Positions 36,405 through 46,309 of a stretch of DNA of 64,000 nt are shown here, piece after piece. Every line of letters begins with the position of its first letter. Position 1 is the stretch's first letter. The stretch lies in the NCBI GenBank assembly GCA_026416095.1, contig JAOAFV010000013.1, positions 1 to 64,000 of the forward strand, written 5' to 3'. Origin of the DNA: Bacteroidales bacterium. Its GTDB lineage: Bacteria; Bacteroidota; Bacteroidia; Bacteroidales; GWA2-32-17. A program made the translations under genes and the position numbers. The notes under the pieces were generated by a model. It had not been told where the DNA came from. It worked only from the letters and a program-made list of their open reading frames with translations, and made no database searches.

Positions 36405-38339
36405 TTATTTTAAGCTATTTTCAATTTCTGTTTTTATATAATTAATAAATTCTTCAATTTTTAAAGACCCCATATCACCTTTACCATGAATTCTCATAGA
36501 AACAGTATTATTTTTAACTTCATTTTCTCCTACTATAGCCATAATAGGAATATGTTTTACTTCAGCGTCTCTGATTTTTTTTCCAATTTTTTCATCTCTA
36601 TCATCAAACAAAACGCGAATATCGTTATTTTTTAACAAATTTACAAGATTTTTTGCAAAATCTTTATATTTTTCACTTATAGGTAAAACAGCTACTTGAT
36701 CGGGCGTAAGCCACAAAGGGAATTTTCCACCGGTGTGTTCAATTAACAAAGCTACAAATCTTTCCAACGAGCCAAACGGGGCTCTGTGAATCATAACAGG
36801 CCTATGAGGTTGATTATCTTCGCCTATGTATTCTAAGTTAAAACGTTCTGGAAGATTATAATCTACTTGAATGGTACCAAGTTGCCATTTACGACCTATT
36901 GCATCTTTAACCATGAAGTCGAGTTTGGGCCCATAAAATGCAGCTTCGCCAATAACTTTTTTTGCTTGAATACCACTTTCTTCAACAGCTTCGATAATTG
37001 CTTTCTCTGCATTTTCCCAATTTTCTTCGCTACCTATGTATTTTTCGGTATTTTTAGGATCTCTTAAAGATATTTGAGCCATGTAGTTTTCAAATTTAAA
37101 TATCTTAAATATGTATAAGATTATTTCCATAACTTTTAAGAATTCGTCTTTTAATTGGGCTGGTGTACAAAAAATATGAGCATCATCTTGAGTAAATCCT
37201 CGCACTCTTGTTAATCCATGTAATTCGCCACTTTGTTCGTATCTGTAAACTGTACCAAACTCAGCTAATCGTAGTGGTAACTCTCTATACGATCTTAATT
37301 TACTGTTATAAATTTCGCAATGGTGTGGACAATTCATTGGTTTAAGCATGTATTCTTCGCCTTCTTGTGGTGTAGAAATTGGGCGAAATGAACTTTCCTT
37401 ATATTTTTCATAATGACCACTCGTAACGTACAATTGTTTGTTGCCAATATGAGGAGTAATTACTGTTTGATAATTATAATCTTTTTGTATTTTTCTTAAA
37501 AGTAGTTCAAGATTATTTCTTATAATAGTTCCTTTAGGCAACCATATTGGTAAACCAATACCTACATTTTGCGATATAAAGAATAATTCTAATTCTCTAC
37601 CAATTTTACGATGATCTCTTTTTTTTGCTTCTTCAAGTGTTTTAAGGTATTCATCTAGCATTTTTTGTTGTGGAAATGTGATACCGTATACACGTGTTAG
37701 TTGCTTTCGTGATGCATCGCCTCGCCAGTAAGCACCTGCTATGCTAAGTATTTTAATTGCTTTTATATAGCCAGTATGTGGTAAATGTGGACCACGGCAT
37801 AAATCAGTAAAATTCTCTTGCTCGTAAAAAGTTATGTTATCTTCTTCAAGCTCATTTATTAATTCGAGTTTAAGGTCGTCGTTTTTTGCTGAAAAGTATT
37901 TAATTGCTTCGGCTTTCGAAACTTCTCTTCTTTCTATTTTAATTTTCTTTTGAGCAAGTTCTTTCATTTTGGCTTCGATTGCTGGGAAATCGTTTTCGGA
38001 AAGTGTTTTACCTTGTGGTAATTCAATATCGTAATAAAAGCCATTCTCTATTGCTGGGCCTATACCAAATTTAGTGCCAGGATATAAAATTTCTATAGCA
38101 TGAGCCATTAAATGTGCAGAACTATGCCAAAAAGTTTCTTTGCCTTCGTCATCATCCCAAGTATTTATTTTTATTGTAGCATCGAAAGTTATAGGTCTTG
38201 TTAAGTCCCATACTTCGTTATTTACTGTTATCGATAAAGCTTCGTATTCCAGTTTTTTGCTGAGCATCCTAGCAATATCAAGTCCCGTTACAGGACCATC
38301 AAATTCAATTTCTTTATTATCTGGGAGTCTTATAATCAT
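36405..38339 (-). CDS. thrS: Threonyl-tRNA synthetase
   Basis: This 644-residue class II synthetase attaches threonine to tRNA-Thr. The domains in order are an N-terminal TGS domain (about 1-62), an editing domain with the HxxxH motif [10 protein letters not shown], the catalytic core with [15 protein letters not shown] and [18 protein letters not shown] (the zinc Cys and His ligands), and the C-terminal anticodon-binding domain. It is the first gene of the long minus-strand operon that includes infC-rpmI-rplT. A TAACTTTG element lies 24 bases upstream. Confidence 0.98.
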   Translation of the reverse strand: MIIRLPDNKEIEFDGPVTGLDIARMLSKKLEYEALSITVNNEVWDLTRPITFDATIKINTWDDDEGKETFWHSSAHLMAHAIEILYPGTKFGIGPAIENGFYYDIELPQGKTLSENDFPAIEAKMKELAQKKIKIERREVSKAEAIKYFSAKNDDLKLELINELEEDNITFYEQENFTDLCRGPHLPHTGYIKAIKILSIAGAYWRGDASRKQLTRVYGITFPQQKMLDEYLKTLEEAKKRDHRKIGRELELFFISQNVGIGLPIWLPKGTIIRNNLELLLRKIQKDYNYQTVITPHIGNKQLYVTSGHYEKYKESSFRPISTPQEGEEYMLKPMNCPHHCEIYNSKLRSYRELPLRLAEFGTVYRYEQSGELHGLTRVRGFTQDDAHIFCTPAQLKDEFLKVMEIILYIFKIFKFENYMAQISLRDPKNTEKYIGSEENWENAEKAIIEAVEESGIQAKKVIGEAAFYGPKLDFMVKDAIGRKWQLGTIQVDYNLPERFNLEYIGEDNQPHRPVMIHRAPFGSLERFVALLIEHTGGKFPLWLTPDQVAVLPISEKYKDFAKNLVNLLKNNDIRVLFDDRDEKIGKKIRDAEVKHIPIMAIVGENEVKNNTVSMRIHGKGDMGSLKIEEFINYIKTEIENSLK

Positions 38340-38362
38340 TAAGGTAAATTTTCGATGGCTTG

Positions 38363-38370
38363 CAAAGTTA
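38363..38370 (-). promoter_or_regulatory. Putative -7 promoter element TAACTTTG for the thrS operon
   Basis: A perfect TAnnTTTG match on the minus strand that ends 23 bases before the thrS ATG. The -33 region is only T-rich. It would drive the nine-gene run down to wbqC. Confidence 0.5.
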
Positions 38371-38700
38371 TGTAAGTTTTTAAATTTAAAAAAATACTTT
38401 GAACTATTAGATTGTTTAAAATATCGGTTTTGATTTTATCGACAAGTAAAAAATCAGTATCGGCTAAAAAGAATAAAATGTAATTTTAGTGGTATTGTGC
38501 AAGTTAAAATTAATGGTAATGAAATATTAGTATAAAATTTTTTAGGAAGGTTATAGTTGTGTTTGTAGGTTTAGAGATTGTATTACACATTTGTTTTAAT
38601 TCGTTTAAAACAGTATAATCTATGAAATATTTTTTACCGAGTAATTATATTTTGTGTGGTATTAAAGCTCTTTTTAGCAGTTTGTGTGTCTTATAACGTT

Positions 38701-38750
38701 CTGTGTAAAACAATATGCGAAATGAATGTCAATTCTTACACAGCTTTTTT
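38701..38750 (+). terminator. Orphan terminator-like hairpin
   Basis: CTGTGTAA (38701-38708) and TTACACAG (38736-38743) form an 8-bp stem with a 27-base loop, followed by CTTTTTT. It has the form of an intrinsic terminator on the plus strand, but no plus-strand gene precedes it for over 8 kb. It could end a small RNA or be a relic. Confidence 0.3.
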
Positions 38751-38850
38751 ACATTAAAATTATATTTTATTGGTTCAAATATTCTTTTGGGCATTGAATT
38801 TATGGTTTATTTTGTTTATTTAACTTTTATTTTTAGTCTACTTTAAAATT

Positions 38851-38946
38851 TCTTCAGTTGCTAATAATTACTATTGCAACTTTTTTTGAAGATATTTAAA
38901 CAGTATATCTTTGTATGTTTCAGTTGCTAATAATTACTATTGCAAC
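38851..38946 (-). CRISPR. CRISPR-like locus: two 30-base repeats, one 36-base spacer
   Basis: Two copies of a 30-base unit lie at 38917-38946 and 38851-38880, separated by 36 bases. Read on the minus strand, the unit begins GTTGCAATAGTAATTATTAG and ends CAACTGAAAC. Its first 28 bases are identical in the two copies, and only the last two differ in the left copy, as is common for the terminal repeat of an array. The repeat is partly palindromic (GTTGC...GCAAC), and the GAAAC end is typical of type I/III repeats. The 66-base period fits a CRISPR unit. No cas gene is in the window and no third repeat is seen. Two palindromic protein-binding sites are the main alternative. Confidence 0.45.
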
Positions 38947-39060
38947 CCACAATGTTGTTTTCTATTTATATGTTTTCTTTTCCTATTTTTTAATAGGTAA
39001 CTGATACTGCTCTTTAAAATTACTTTTATTATGCTTTTAAAAATTTTATAAATAAATTAT

Positions 39061-39068
39061 TACCTTTG
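39061..39068 (+). promoter_or_regulatory. Putative -7 promoter element TACCTTTG for ileS
   Basis: A TAnnTTTG match 19 bases before the ATG at 39088. The -33 region is weak (TTTT at about the right distance). Confidence 0.5.
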
Positions 39069-39087
39069 CAAAAAAAATCAATTGTCG

Positions 39088-42000
39088 ATGACTCAAAAAA
39101 TTTTCAAAGAATCTAAGGAGTTGAATTTATCACAAATAAATAAAGATATTCTTGAATTTTGGAAGAGAGAAGATGTTTTTAAAAAGAATTTAAAGTTACG
39201 CGAAGGAGCAAAGCAATTTATTTTTTATGAAGGACCTCCTTCGGCAAATGGAACTCCAGGAATTCATCATGTTATTTCGCGTACGATAAAAGATATTTTT
39301 TGTCGTTTTAAAACAATGGAGGGTTATAGAGTAGAAAGAAAAGCAGGTTGGGATACTCATGGCCTTCCAGTAGAGATTGGAGTGGAGAAATCGTTAGGTA
39401 TTAAAAAAGACGACATAGGCAAGAAAATATCAATAGAAGAATATAACAACTTATGTAAAAAAGATGTAATGAAATACACAAAAGAGTGGGAACATTTGAC
39501 AGATTTGATGGGCTTTTGGATTGACATGGAAAATCCATACATTACTTACGAGAATAAATATATAGAAACTTTATGGTGGGCATTAAAGCAGCTATATAAT
39601 AAGGGTCTGTTATATAAAGGCTATACTATACAACCTTATTCACCTGCCGCTGGGACGGGATTAAGTACACACGAGCTAAATCAGCCTGGTTGTTATAAGA
39701 TGGTTAAAGATACTTCAGTTACTGCTTTATTTAAAATTCTTAAAAATAAGAAATCTGAATTTTTATATAAGCTAACTGATACTGATATATTCATGATGGC
39801 ATGGACCACTACACCTTGGACATTACCTTCTAATACAGCACTTGCAGTTGGAAAAGATATTGAATATTCATTTATATATACATTAAATCCATATTCGGGC
39901 ACACCAATCTCGGTAATTTTAGCAACTGATAGAATTCATGTTTATTTTGAAAAAGAAATGGAAAATATTGACTTTAGCAATTATGAAGCAACAAAAAAGA
40001 AAGTTCCTTATAAAATAATTGGTACATTTAAAGGATCAGATCTTGCCGATTTAGAATATGAGCAACTAATAAAATGGCATCAACCCAAAGGTGGTAAAGC
40101 TTTTATTGTAATAATCGGAGATTTTGTTTCTACCGAAGAAGGTACTGGTGTAGTACATATTGCTCCAAGTTTTGGAGCAGACGATTTTCGAATGGCAAAA
40201 CAGTATGGCCTTGGTACACTTACTCTTGTCGATAAACAAGGCAAATTCATTGATGGTTGTGGGGAGTTTAGTAATCGCTATGTTAAATTAGAATACGAAG
40301 AAGAAAATGCACAAAACAAAGAGTCTGTGGATGTTGGAATTGCTCGAATGCTTATAAAAGAAAACAAAGTATTTAAAGTAGAGAAATACGAACATTCTTA
40401 CCCACATTGTTGGCGTACCGATAAGCCAATATTATACTATCCTCTCGAGGCATGGTTTATTAAAACTACTGCTGTTAAAGAAAGAATGATCGAATTAAAT
40501 AAAACAATAAATTGGCAACCCCCACATACAGGATTTGGCCGTTTTGGTCAGTGGCTAGAAAATCTTGTTGACTGGAATTTATCGCGTTCTCGTTTTTGGG
40601 GAACACCGTTACCAATTTGGGCAACAAAAGATTATTCTGAAGTTAAATGTATTGGATCGGTAGCAGAACTTAAAGAAGAAATTGAAAAATCGGTTGCAGC
40701 TGGCTTAATGAAAGACAATCCTCTTAAAGATTTTATACCTGGTGACAATTCAAATGAAAATTATAATAAATTCGACTTACATAGACCTTATATCGATAAA
40801 ATAGTGCTGGTAGCATCTAATGGTGAGCCAATGTATAGAGAACCAGACTTGATAGATGTTTGGTTCGATTCTGGAGCAATGCCATATGCTCAGTTACATT
40901 ATCCCTTTGAGCATAAAGACGATTTTCAAAATTATTTTCCTGCTGACTTTATTGCCGAAGGTGTCGATCAAACTCGAGGCTGGTTTTTTACTCTACATGC
41001 TCTCTCTACTATGCTTTTCGATTCTATTGCTTTCAAAAATATTGTGTCTAATGGCTTGGTACTCGATAAAAATGGTAACAAAATGTCGAAACGTCTTGGA
41101 AATGTAATTGATCCCTTTGAGGTTATTAATAAATATGGTGCAGATGTGGTACGCTGGTATATGATGACAAATTCTCATCCTTGGGAAAATATTAAGTTTA
41201 ATATAAACGAACTTGAGGAAGTTGTAAGGAAGTTTTTTTCTACATTACATAATACTTATTCTTTCTTTGCATTATATGCTAATTTAGATAATTTTACTGG
41301 AGATGAACCACTGGTACCGTTTGAGAAATTAACTTTAATGGATAAATGGATATTATCGGTACTAAATACCTTAATAATAAAAGTTACTAAAAGTTATAAA
41401 GAATACAATCCCACCGATGCAGGCCGATTAATAGAAAAGTTTGTTATCGATGATTTAAGTAATTGGTATGTGCGGTTGAATCGTAAGCGTTATTGGCGTG
41501 GCGAAATCGATGAAGATAAATTAGCTGCTTTTCAAACTCTTTATCAATGCTTGGGAATAGTTGCTAAATTAATTGCACCAATTGCTCCTTTTTATTCTGA
41601 GTATTTATATCAAAATTTGAACCTTAATAAAAAGGAAAATTATTTATCGGTACATGATTGTTTTTTCCCGCAAGCAAACGAAAATTATATAAACAAAACT
41701 TTAGAACAACAAATGGAAATAGCTCAAAAAGTAACCTCTTTAATATTATCGCTCCGTAAGAAAGCCAATATTAAAGTTCGTCAACCTTTGCAAAAAGTTC
41801 TTTTACCTGCCATAAATAAAGAATTAATAAAAAATATACTCTATGTAAAAGATATTATTCTAAGTGAAACTAACATAAAAGAGCTCGAAATTATTGATCC
41901 TGCCTCAGGAATTATTGTGAAAAAAGTAAAACCAAATTATAAATTGCTTGGAACAAAACTTGGAAGTAAAATTAAACTACTAGCTGCTTATCTTGATACT

Positions 42001-42447
42001 CTGTCTCAAGAGGAGATTATGAAGATAGAATCACAAGGTTTTTTAATCTTTAAACATAACGATGAAGAAATTAAGATAGATGTGAGCGAACTTGAAATAA
42101 CAACAATCGATATGCCAGGTTGGTTAGTTGCTTCTGACGGAACTTACACAGTGGCCCTTGATGTAACCATAACCGAAGAACTAAAATTAGAAGGTATTGC
42201 TAGAGAATTGGTAAATAAAATACAAAATATTAGAAAAGAGCAAAATTTTAATGTTACAGATAGAATAAAAGTTTATGCAACTAAAAATAGTATAGTTGAA
42301 AAAGCTATCTTAAAACATGAAAATTATATTAAGTCACAAACTCTTGCAAATGAAATAAAAATTATAGAAAATATGGAACAAAATAATTTCTTTAACGTTG
42401 AACTAGATAAAGATTTAACAATAAAAATTAAGGTTATTAAATTTTAA
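39088..42447 (+). CDS. ileS: Isoleucyl-tRNA synthetase
   Basis: This 1119-residue class I synthetase charges tRNA-Ile and edits valine. The HIGH-type motif is PPSANGTPGIHHV, the editing domain shows TTTPWTLPSNTALAV, and the KMSKR signature is NGNKMSKRLGN. The length and the extended C-terminal domain, without the zinc Cys cluster, match the eukaryote-like/long form found in many Bacteroidota. The start is taken at ATG 39088; the TTG two codons before is less likely. The DksA-like gene follows after 11 bases. Confidence 0.97.
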   Translation: MTQKIFKESKELNLSQINKDILEFWKREDVFKKNLKLREGAKQFIFYEGPPSANGTPGIHHVISRTIKDIFCRFKTMEGYRVERKAGWDTHGLPVEIGVEKSLGIKKDDIGKKISIEEYNNLCKKDVMKYTKEWEHLTDLMGFWIDMENPYITYENKYIETLWWALKQLYNKGLLYKGYTIQPYSPAAGTGLSTHELNQPGCYKMVKDTSVTALFKILKNKKSEFLYKLTDTDIFMMAWTTTPWTLPSNTALAVGKDIEYSFIYTLNPYSGTPISVILATDRIHVYFEKEMENIDFSNYEATKKKVPYKIIGTFKGSDLADLEYEQLIKWHQPKGGKAFIVIIGDFVSTEEGTGVVHIAPSFGADDFRMAKQYGLGTLTLVDKQGKFIDGCGEFSNRYVKLEYEEENAQNKESVDVGIARMLIKENKVFKVEKYEHSYPHCWRTDKPILYYPLEAWFIKTTAVKERMIELNKTINWQPPHTGFGRFGQWLENLVDWNLSRSRFWGTPLPIWATKDYSEVKCIGSVAELKEEIEKSVAAGLMKDNPLKDFIPGDNSNENYNKFDLHRPYIDKIVLVASNGEPMYREPDLIDVWFDSGAMPYAQLHYPFEHKDDFQNYFPADFIAEGVDQTRGWFFTLHALSTMLFDSIAFKNIVSNGLVLDKNGNKMSKRLGNVIDPFEVINKYGADVVRWYMMTNSHPWENIKFNINELEEVVRKFFSTLHNTYSFFALYANLDNFTGDEPLVPFEKLTLMDKWILSVLNTLIIKVTKSYKEYNPTDAGRLIEKFVIDDLSNWYVRLNRKRYWRGEIDEDKLAAFQTLYQCLGIVAKLIAPIAPFYSEYLYQNLNLNKKENYLSVHDCFFPQANENYINKTLEQQMEIAQKVTSLILSLRKKANIKVRQPLQKVLLPAINKELIKNILYVKDIILSETNIKELEIIDPASGIIVKKVKPNYKLLGTKLGSKIKLLAAYLDTLSQEEIMKIESQGFLIFKHNDEEIKIDVSELEITTIDMPGWLVASDGTYTVALDVTITEELKLEGIARELVNKIQNIRKEQNFNVTDRIKVYATKNSIVEKAILKHENYIKSQTLANEIKIIENMEQNNFFNVELDKDLTIKIKVIKF

Positions 42448-42458
42448 AATATAAACCT

Positions 42459-42836
42459 ATGGCAGAAAAAACAAGATATTCAGATGAAGAATTAGAAGAA
42501 TTTAAGAAGATAATATTAGAAAAATTAGAAAAAGCTAAAAAAGATTACGAAGCTTTAAAAAAGGCTCTTGCAAATGAAGATAACAATGATACGGCCGACA
42601 CTTCACCAACTTTTAAAGCATTAGACGAAGGTTCAACAATGCTTTCAAAAGAAGAAATAGCACGATTAGCACAGCGACAACTAAAATTTATTCAACACCT
42701 TGAAGCTGCTTTAGTAAGAATAGAAAATAAAACCTATGGCATATGTCGCGAAACTGGCAAACTAATACCTAAGGAACGTCTTCGTCTTGTACCTCATGCT
42801 ACATTAAGTGTAGAAGCAAAAAGAAAACAACGTTAA
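42459..42836 (+). CDS. DksA/TraR-family protein without the C4 zinc finger
   Basis: This 125-residue protein has the coiled-coil N-terminal half of DksA (about 8-90, with a DDTADTSP-like acidic tip at DNNDTADTSP) and the C-terminal motif YGICRETGKLIPKERLRLVPHATLS. Only Cys96 of the four zinc-binding cysteines remains. The motif is the usual one of Bacteroidota members, so the loss is probably lineage-wide. DksA proteins bind RNA polymerase through the secondary channel and work with ppGpp. The ileS-dksA order is common in the phylum, where lspA often follows; here it does not. Confidence 0.9.
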   Translation: MAEKTRYSDEELEEFKKIILEKLEKAKKDYEALKKALANEDNNDTADTSPTFKALDEGSTMLSKEEIARLAQRQLKFIQHLEAALVRIENKTYGICRETGKLIPKERLRLVPHATLSVEAKRKQR

Positions 42837-43579
42837 ATATAAAGTTAACATTTCTTTATTTTGTTTAATTACTTAACTAAAAAAATGAATTTTTAAAGAA
42901 TATTAAGTTGTTGCATTTTATTTAGGAAAATATTAGAGAAAATTTAAAGAAAATAAAATTTTAAAAGAGGGTATTGTATGTTTTTACAACTTGAATGTTC
43001 CGATTAAAAAAATTTCAAGTATTAAAAATATAGGTTTATCCATATTACATTAAGATAATTTTAAACTATAAATAGTTGAAAGTTGATTGGGGTATTTAGA
43101 GTTTTAGTTCAAATTTTTCAGCAAAATAATTGATTTTGTTTGTAGTACCTACCTACATTGTATTATATAGAATTTTAATTTAATACGTTTAAAATTAAGC
43201 AATATGTTTATAAAATTTGCTAAAGATATACTTAACCCATTAAATTGTTTTTCAATGTACTCTATATTGTTACTGTTTAGTTTTTTTCTTTCTTTGCATA
43301 TATTTAAACTTCCTTTTTTTACCCATAATTAACTCCCTTTATAGAATGTTCATTATTTATAGAAATCTTTGTTCCTTAACTCTGTGTAAACATTTCTTTT
43401 TTTTCAAAAAATATCATAAACTTACTACCAATCTAAGATATTGATAACATTATTAAAACTTTCATTTAACGATTTATTTTTAGATTTTACTAAGATTTTG
43501 TTTTTCAACCTATTTATTTTGAGAATCTTTAATTTTGATGTTACTTAAAATGGTGAAGCTACGAGTATAATAAAAAATT
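42837..43579. other. Non-coding gap after the DksA-like gene
   Basis: About 740 very A/T-rich bases between the plus-strand DksA-like gene and the minus-strand kinase gene. A hydrophobic 42-codon frame (43204-43332, MFIKFAKDIL...) is the only one with any protein character, and it has no promoter or neighbour to support it. I see no clear RNA structure, repeat or gene remnant, including no trace of lspA. Confidence 0.55.
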
Positions 43580-44197
43580 TTAAAAACATTTCAAATTACT
43601 TAGTATTTGTTCCTTTATTTTATAATAATCGGTAATGTTTTCTACAAAATCAATATATTCTGTATCAATTATTAAAAAATTTATTTGGTTCCGATAATTA
43701 TTAATGTATTCAAAATAATTGTTTTGAATATTCAGTAAATATTCATCAGATATTTGTTGTTCGTATATTCTTCCTCTTTTTTTTATTTGTTTTTGTAACT
43801 TGTAAACGGGAGCGTGTAGATACACAAAGATATCGGGCTTAGGAATTTGCGGGTAAATTATATCGAACAACTGAGAAAATAGGCGAAACTCATCGATTTG
43901 AAGAGTTTCTTTACTAAAAATAAGAGATTTAATGAAGTAATAATCTGAAATAATAAAATTATCGAAAAGAGATGGTTGTAATAGTTCGTTTTTTAATTGA
44001 TAATACCTGTTGGCTAGGAATGATAATTCGCAAGGAAATGCCCAGCGTGAAGGGTTTTCATAAAATTTAGGCAAAAATGGGTTTTCTGCAAACCTTTCTA
44101 AAATAAGGCGACCTTTTAAATCTTCAGCTAGTTTTTTAGCAAGAGTTGTTTTTCCTGCTCCTATATTGCCTTCAATTACTATGTAGCAAGAGCTCAT
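43580..44197 (-). CDS. Deoxynucleoside kinase
   Basis: This 205-residue kinase of the dNK/dGK family phosphorylates deoxynucleosides with ATP for salvage. The P-loop IEGNIGAGKTTLAKKL is at the N end. The substrate-site ERFAENPFLPKFYEN, the SDYYFIKSLIF (DRS-like) segment and the RGRIYEQQI lid follow. The substrate (deoxyadenosine or deoxyguanosine) is not certain from sequence. It is the last gene of the minus-strand run and begins 10 bases after the oligopeptidase stop. With tdk at 15037 the window holds two salvage kinases. Confidence 0.92.
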   Translation of the reverse strand: MSSCYIVIEGNIGAGKTTLAKKLAEDLKGRLILERFAENPFLPKFYENPSRWAFPCELSFLANRYYQLKNELLQPSLFDNFIISDYYFIKSLIFSKETLQIDEFRLFSQLFDIIYPQIPKPDIFVYLHAPVYKLQKQIKKRGRIYEQQISDEYLLNIQNNYFEYINNYRNQINFLIIDTEYIDFVENITDYYKIKEQILSNLKCF

Positions 44198-44207
44198 GAT
44201 TTTGATA

Positions 44208-46307
44208 TTATAATTTTATTTTGGGGTTAATATTAAATAGAATAAAAGAAAAAATATCGGTTTGTTCTTCAATTATTTTTGTTAGTGATTTTCCAGCACC
44301 ATGACCAGCTTTAGTTTCTATTCGTATTAAAGCTGGATTACTTCCTTTGCATTTTTCTTGAAGTGTGGCAATATATTTAAAAGAATGAGCAGGTACTACT
44401 CTATCGTCATGATCGGCAGTTGTAACTAGTATTGCTGGATAGTTTGTATTTTCTTTAATGTTATGAAGAGGAGAATATTTGTAAATGTATTTAAATTCTT
44501 TTTCATTATCGGGATTCCCATAGTCTGTGATCCAACTCCACCCAATTGTAAATTTGTGAAATCTTAACATGTCCATGACACCAACAGATGGAATGGCAAC
44601 TTTGAATAAATCTGGCCGCTGATTAACTACAACACCAACTAATAAACCGCCATTCGATGCCCCTTGAATTGCTAAGCAATTAGGAGAGGTATATTTATTT
44701 TGAATCAAATACTCGGCAGCCGAAATAAAATCGTCGAAAGTATTTTGTTTATTAAGTTTTGTTCCAGCTAAGTGCCATTCTTCACCAAATTCACCACCAC
44801 CTCTTAAATTAGCTACAGCATATATACCACCAATTTCAAGCCAAAATAAACGTGTAGCACTAAACGAAGGAGTTAAACTAACATTAAATCCTCCATACCC
44901 ATATAGTATTGTTGGATTTGTCCCGTCGAGATTAATGTTTTTTTTGTGAATAATAAATATTGGTATTAAAGTACCATCTTTGCTTTTATAAAAATCTTGT
45001 TTTACAATATATTTTTCGGGAATAAAATCTTTTATTTTAGTTTCAAATAATACTTCCTGCTTTAATGTATTTACATTGAGTTTAAAAATTGTTGGAGGAT
45101 AATTGAAACTTGAAAATTCGTAAAAAATTATAGTATCATTTAAGTTTCCACTTAACGAACTAACATTTCCTATACACGGAAGCGTTAGTTCTTTAATTTT
45201 ATTCCCATCTAAATCGAAAACATTTAAAATGCTGTAAGCGTTGTGTAAATACTTAACAATAATTTTGTTTTTAGCAATAAGTGCATTGCTAATCACATCG
45301 TTACTTTGAGGTATAATGGTTTTTCTTTCAAGGGTATTTATATTAATTTTAATTAAGGAATATTTAGGTGCATTTTCATTTGTTAATACATAGATCCAAT
45401 CGTTTATTCTTTCTATAACTTTGTACTCATATTCGTAATTTGGTATAATAGTTTTTATAAATAATTTAGGCAAATTGAGATCTATTATTTTTAAAGCATT
45501 TCCTTTAAATCCTGCTTTTTCTTCATGTATACAAAGTATATTGTCGTCGGAGTTAGTATAAGCATAAAAATTAATGTAAGGATCGTTAGTATTTTCGAGT
45601 ACAATTACATCGTCCGACTGTTTATTACCAATTTTATGATAAAACAACTTTTGAAATTTATTTTCATTAGTATATTTGCCTACATTGTTAACTTGCGAGT
45701 AGCCGCTGTAAAAAATACCATTATCGTACCATGCAATACTTGAGAATTTAACATTTACTAACGTATCTTTTAGTTGTTGGCCATTTTCAATATTTTTAAA
45801 GCATATTGTTTGCCAATCGCTACCACTTTGCGAAATAGAATAAGCAATATATTTACAATCTGGAGACATTTTAATTGCTGAAATAGAAATTGTACCATCT
45901 TCGGAAAGTTTATTTGGATCTATAAGCACTGTACCTTCATTGTCTAGATTTGTGGTAATGTACAACACACTTTGATTTTGAAGCCCTCTATTTTTGAAAT
46001 AAACATAATATTTTCCCTTTTTAATAGGTATAGTTCGTCTTTCATAATTAACTAATTCGGTTAAGCGTTCTTTAATTTTTTTCCTAAAAGGTATGTTGTT
46101 TAAATAATCAAAAGTTACCTTATTTTGTGCTTCGATCCATTGTTTTACTTCTGCCGACGAATCGTTTTCAAGCCATCTGTAAGGGTCTTCAACTTTAATT
46201 CCAAAATGCTCCTCAACAATGTTTTGTTTCTTTGTATAAGGATATTCTATTTTTATTGAGTTACAATTCATAAAGGCAAACAATACAATTAAGATATATA
46301 TAATCAT
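44208..46307 (-). CDS. Prolyl oligopeptidase family serine peptidase (S9A)
   Basis: This 699-residue enzyme cuts after proline in short peptides. A hydrophobic N-terminal segment (1-14) followed by Cys15 suggests export, perhaps as a lipoprotein, though the lipobox (FMNC) is weak. The mature chain begins with the PYTKKQNIVEEHFGIKVEDPYRWLE motif. A seven-bladed propeller spans about 75-410, and the alpha/beta hydrolase domain follows. Ser551 lies in QGASNGGLLVG, the Asp in TADHDDRVVPAHSFK, and the His in KAGHGAGKS. It follows recN by 2 bases. Confidence 0.95.
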   Translation of the reverse strand: MIIYILIVLFAFMNCNSIKIEYPYTKKQNIVEEHFGIKVEDPYRWLENDSSAEVKQWIEAQNKVTFDYLNNIPFRKKIKERLTELVNYERRTIPIKKGKYYVYFKNRGLQNQSVLYITTNLDNEGTVLIDPNKLSEDGTISISAIKMSPDCKYIAYSISQSGSDWQTICFKNIENGQQLKDTLVNVKFSSIAWYDNGIFYSGYSQVNNVGKYTNENKFQKLFYHKIGNKQSDDVIVLENTNDPYINFYAYTNSDDNILCIHEEKAGFKGNALKIIDLNLPKLFIKTIIPNYEYEYKVIERINDWIYVLTNENAPKYSLIKININTLERKTIIPQSNDVISNALIAKNKIIVKYLHNAYSILNVFDLDGNKIKELTLPCIGNVSSLSGNLNDTIIFYEFSSFNYPPTIFKLNVNTLKQEVLFETKIKDFIPEKYIVKQDFYKSKDGTLIPIFIIHKKNINLDGTNPTILYGYGGFNVSLTPSFSATRLFWLEIGGIYAVANLRGGGEFGEEWHLAGTKLNKQNTFDDFISAAEYLIQNKYTSPNCLAIQGASNGGLLVGVVVNQRPDLFKVAIPSVGVMDMLRFHKFTIGWSWITDYGNPDNEKEFKYIYKYSPLHNIKENTNYPAILVTTADHDDRVVPAHSFKYIATLQEKCKGSNPALIRIETKAGHGAGKSLTKIIEEQTDIFSFILFNINPKIKL

Positions 46308-46309
46308 GG

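Larger units (their letters stand above)
38340..39087. other. Non-coding gap between thrS and ileS
   Basis: About 750 bases between two divergent synthetase genes. The thrS promoter element lies at 38363-38370 and the ileS element at 39061-39068. In between are a hairpin followed by a T run (38701-38750) and the CRISPR-like pair of repeats (38851-38946). No open frame looks like a protein. I see no T-box or other synthetase leader that I recognise. Confidence 0.6.

Noticed and set aside
43204..43332. A hydrophobic 42-codon frame in the gap after the DksA-like gene.
   Set aside because: No promoter, ribosome site or neighbour supports it; too short to judge by composition.
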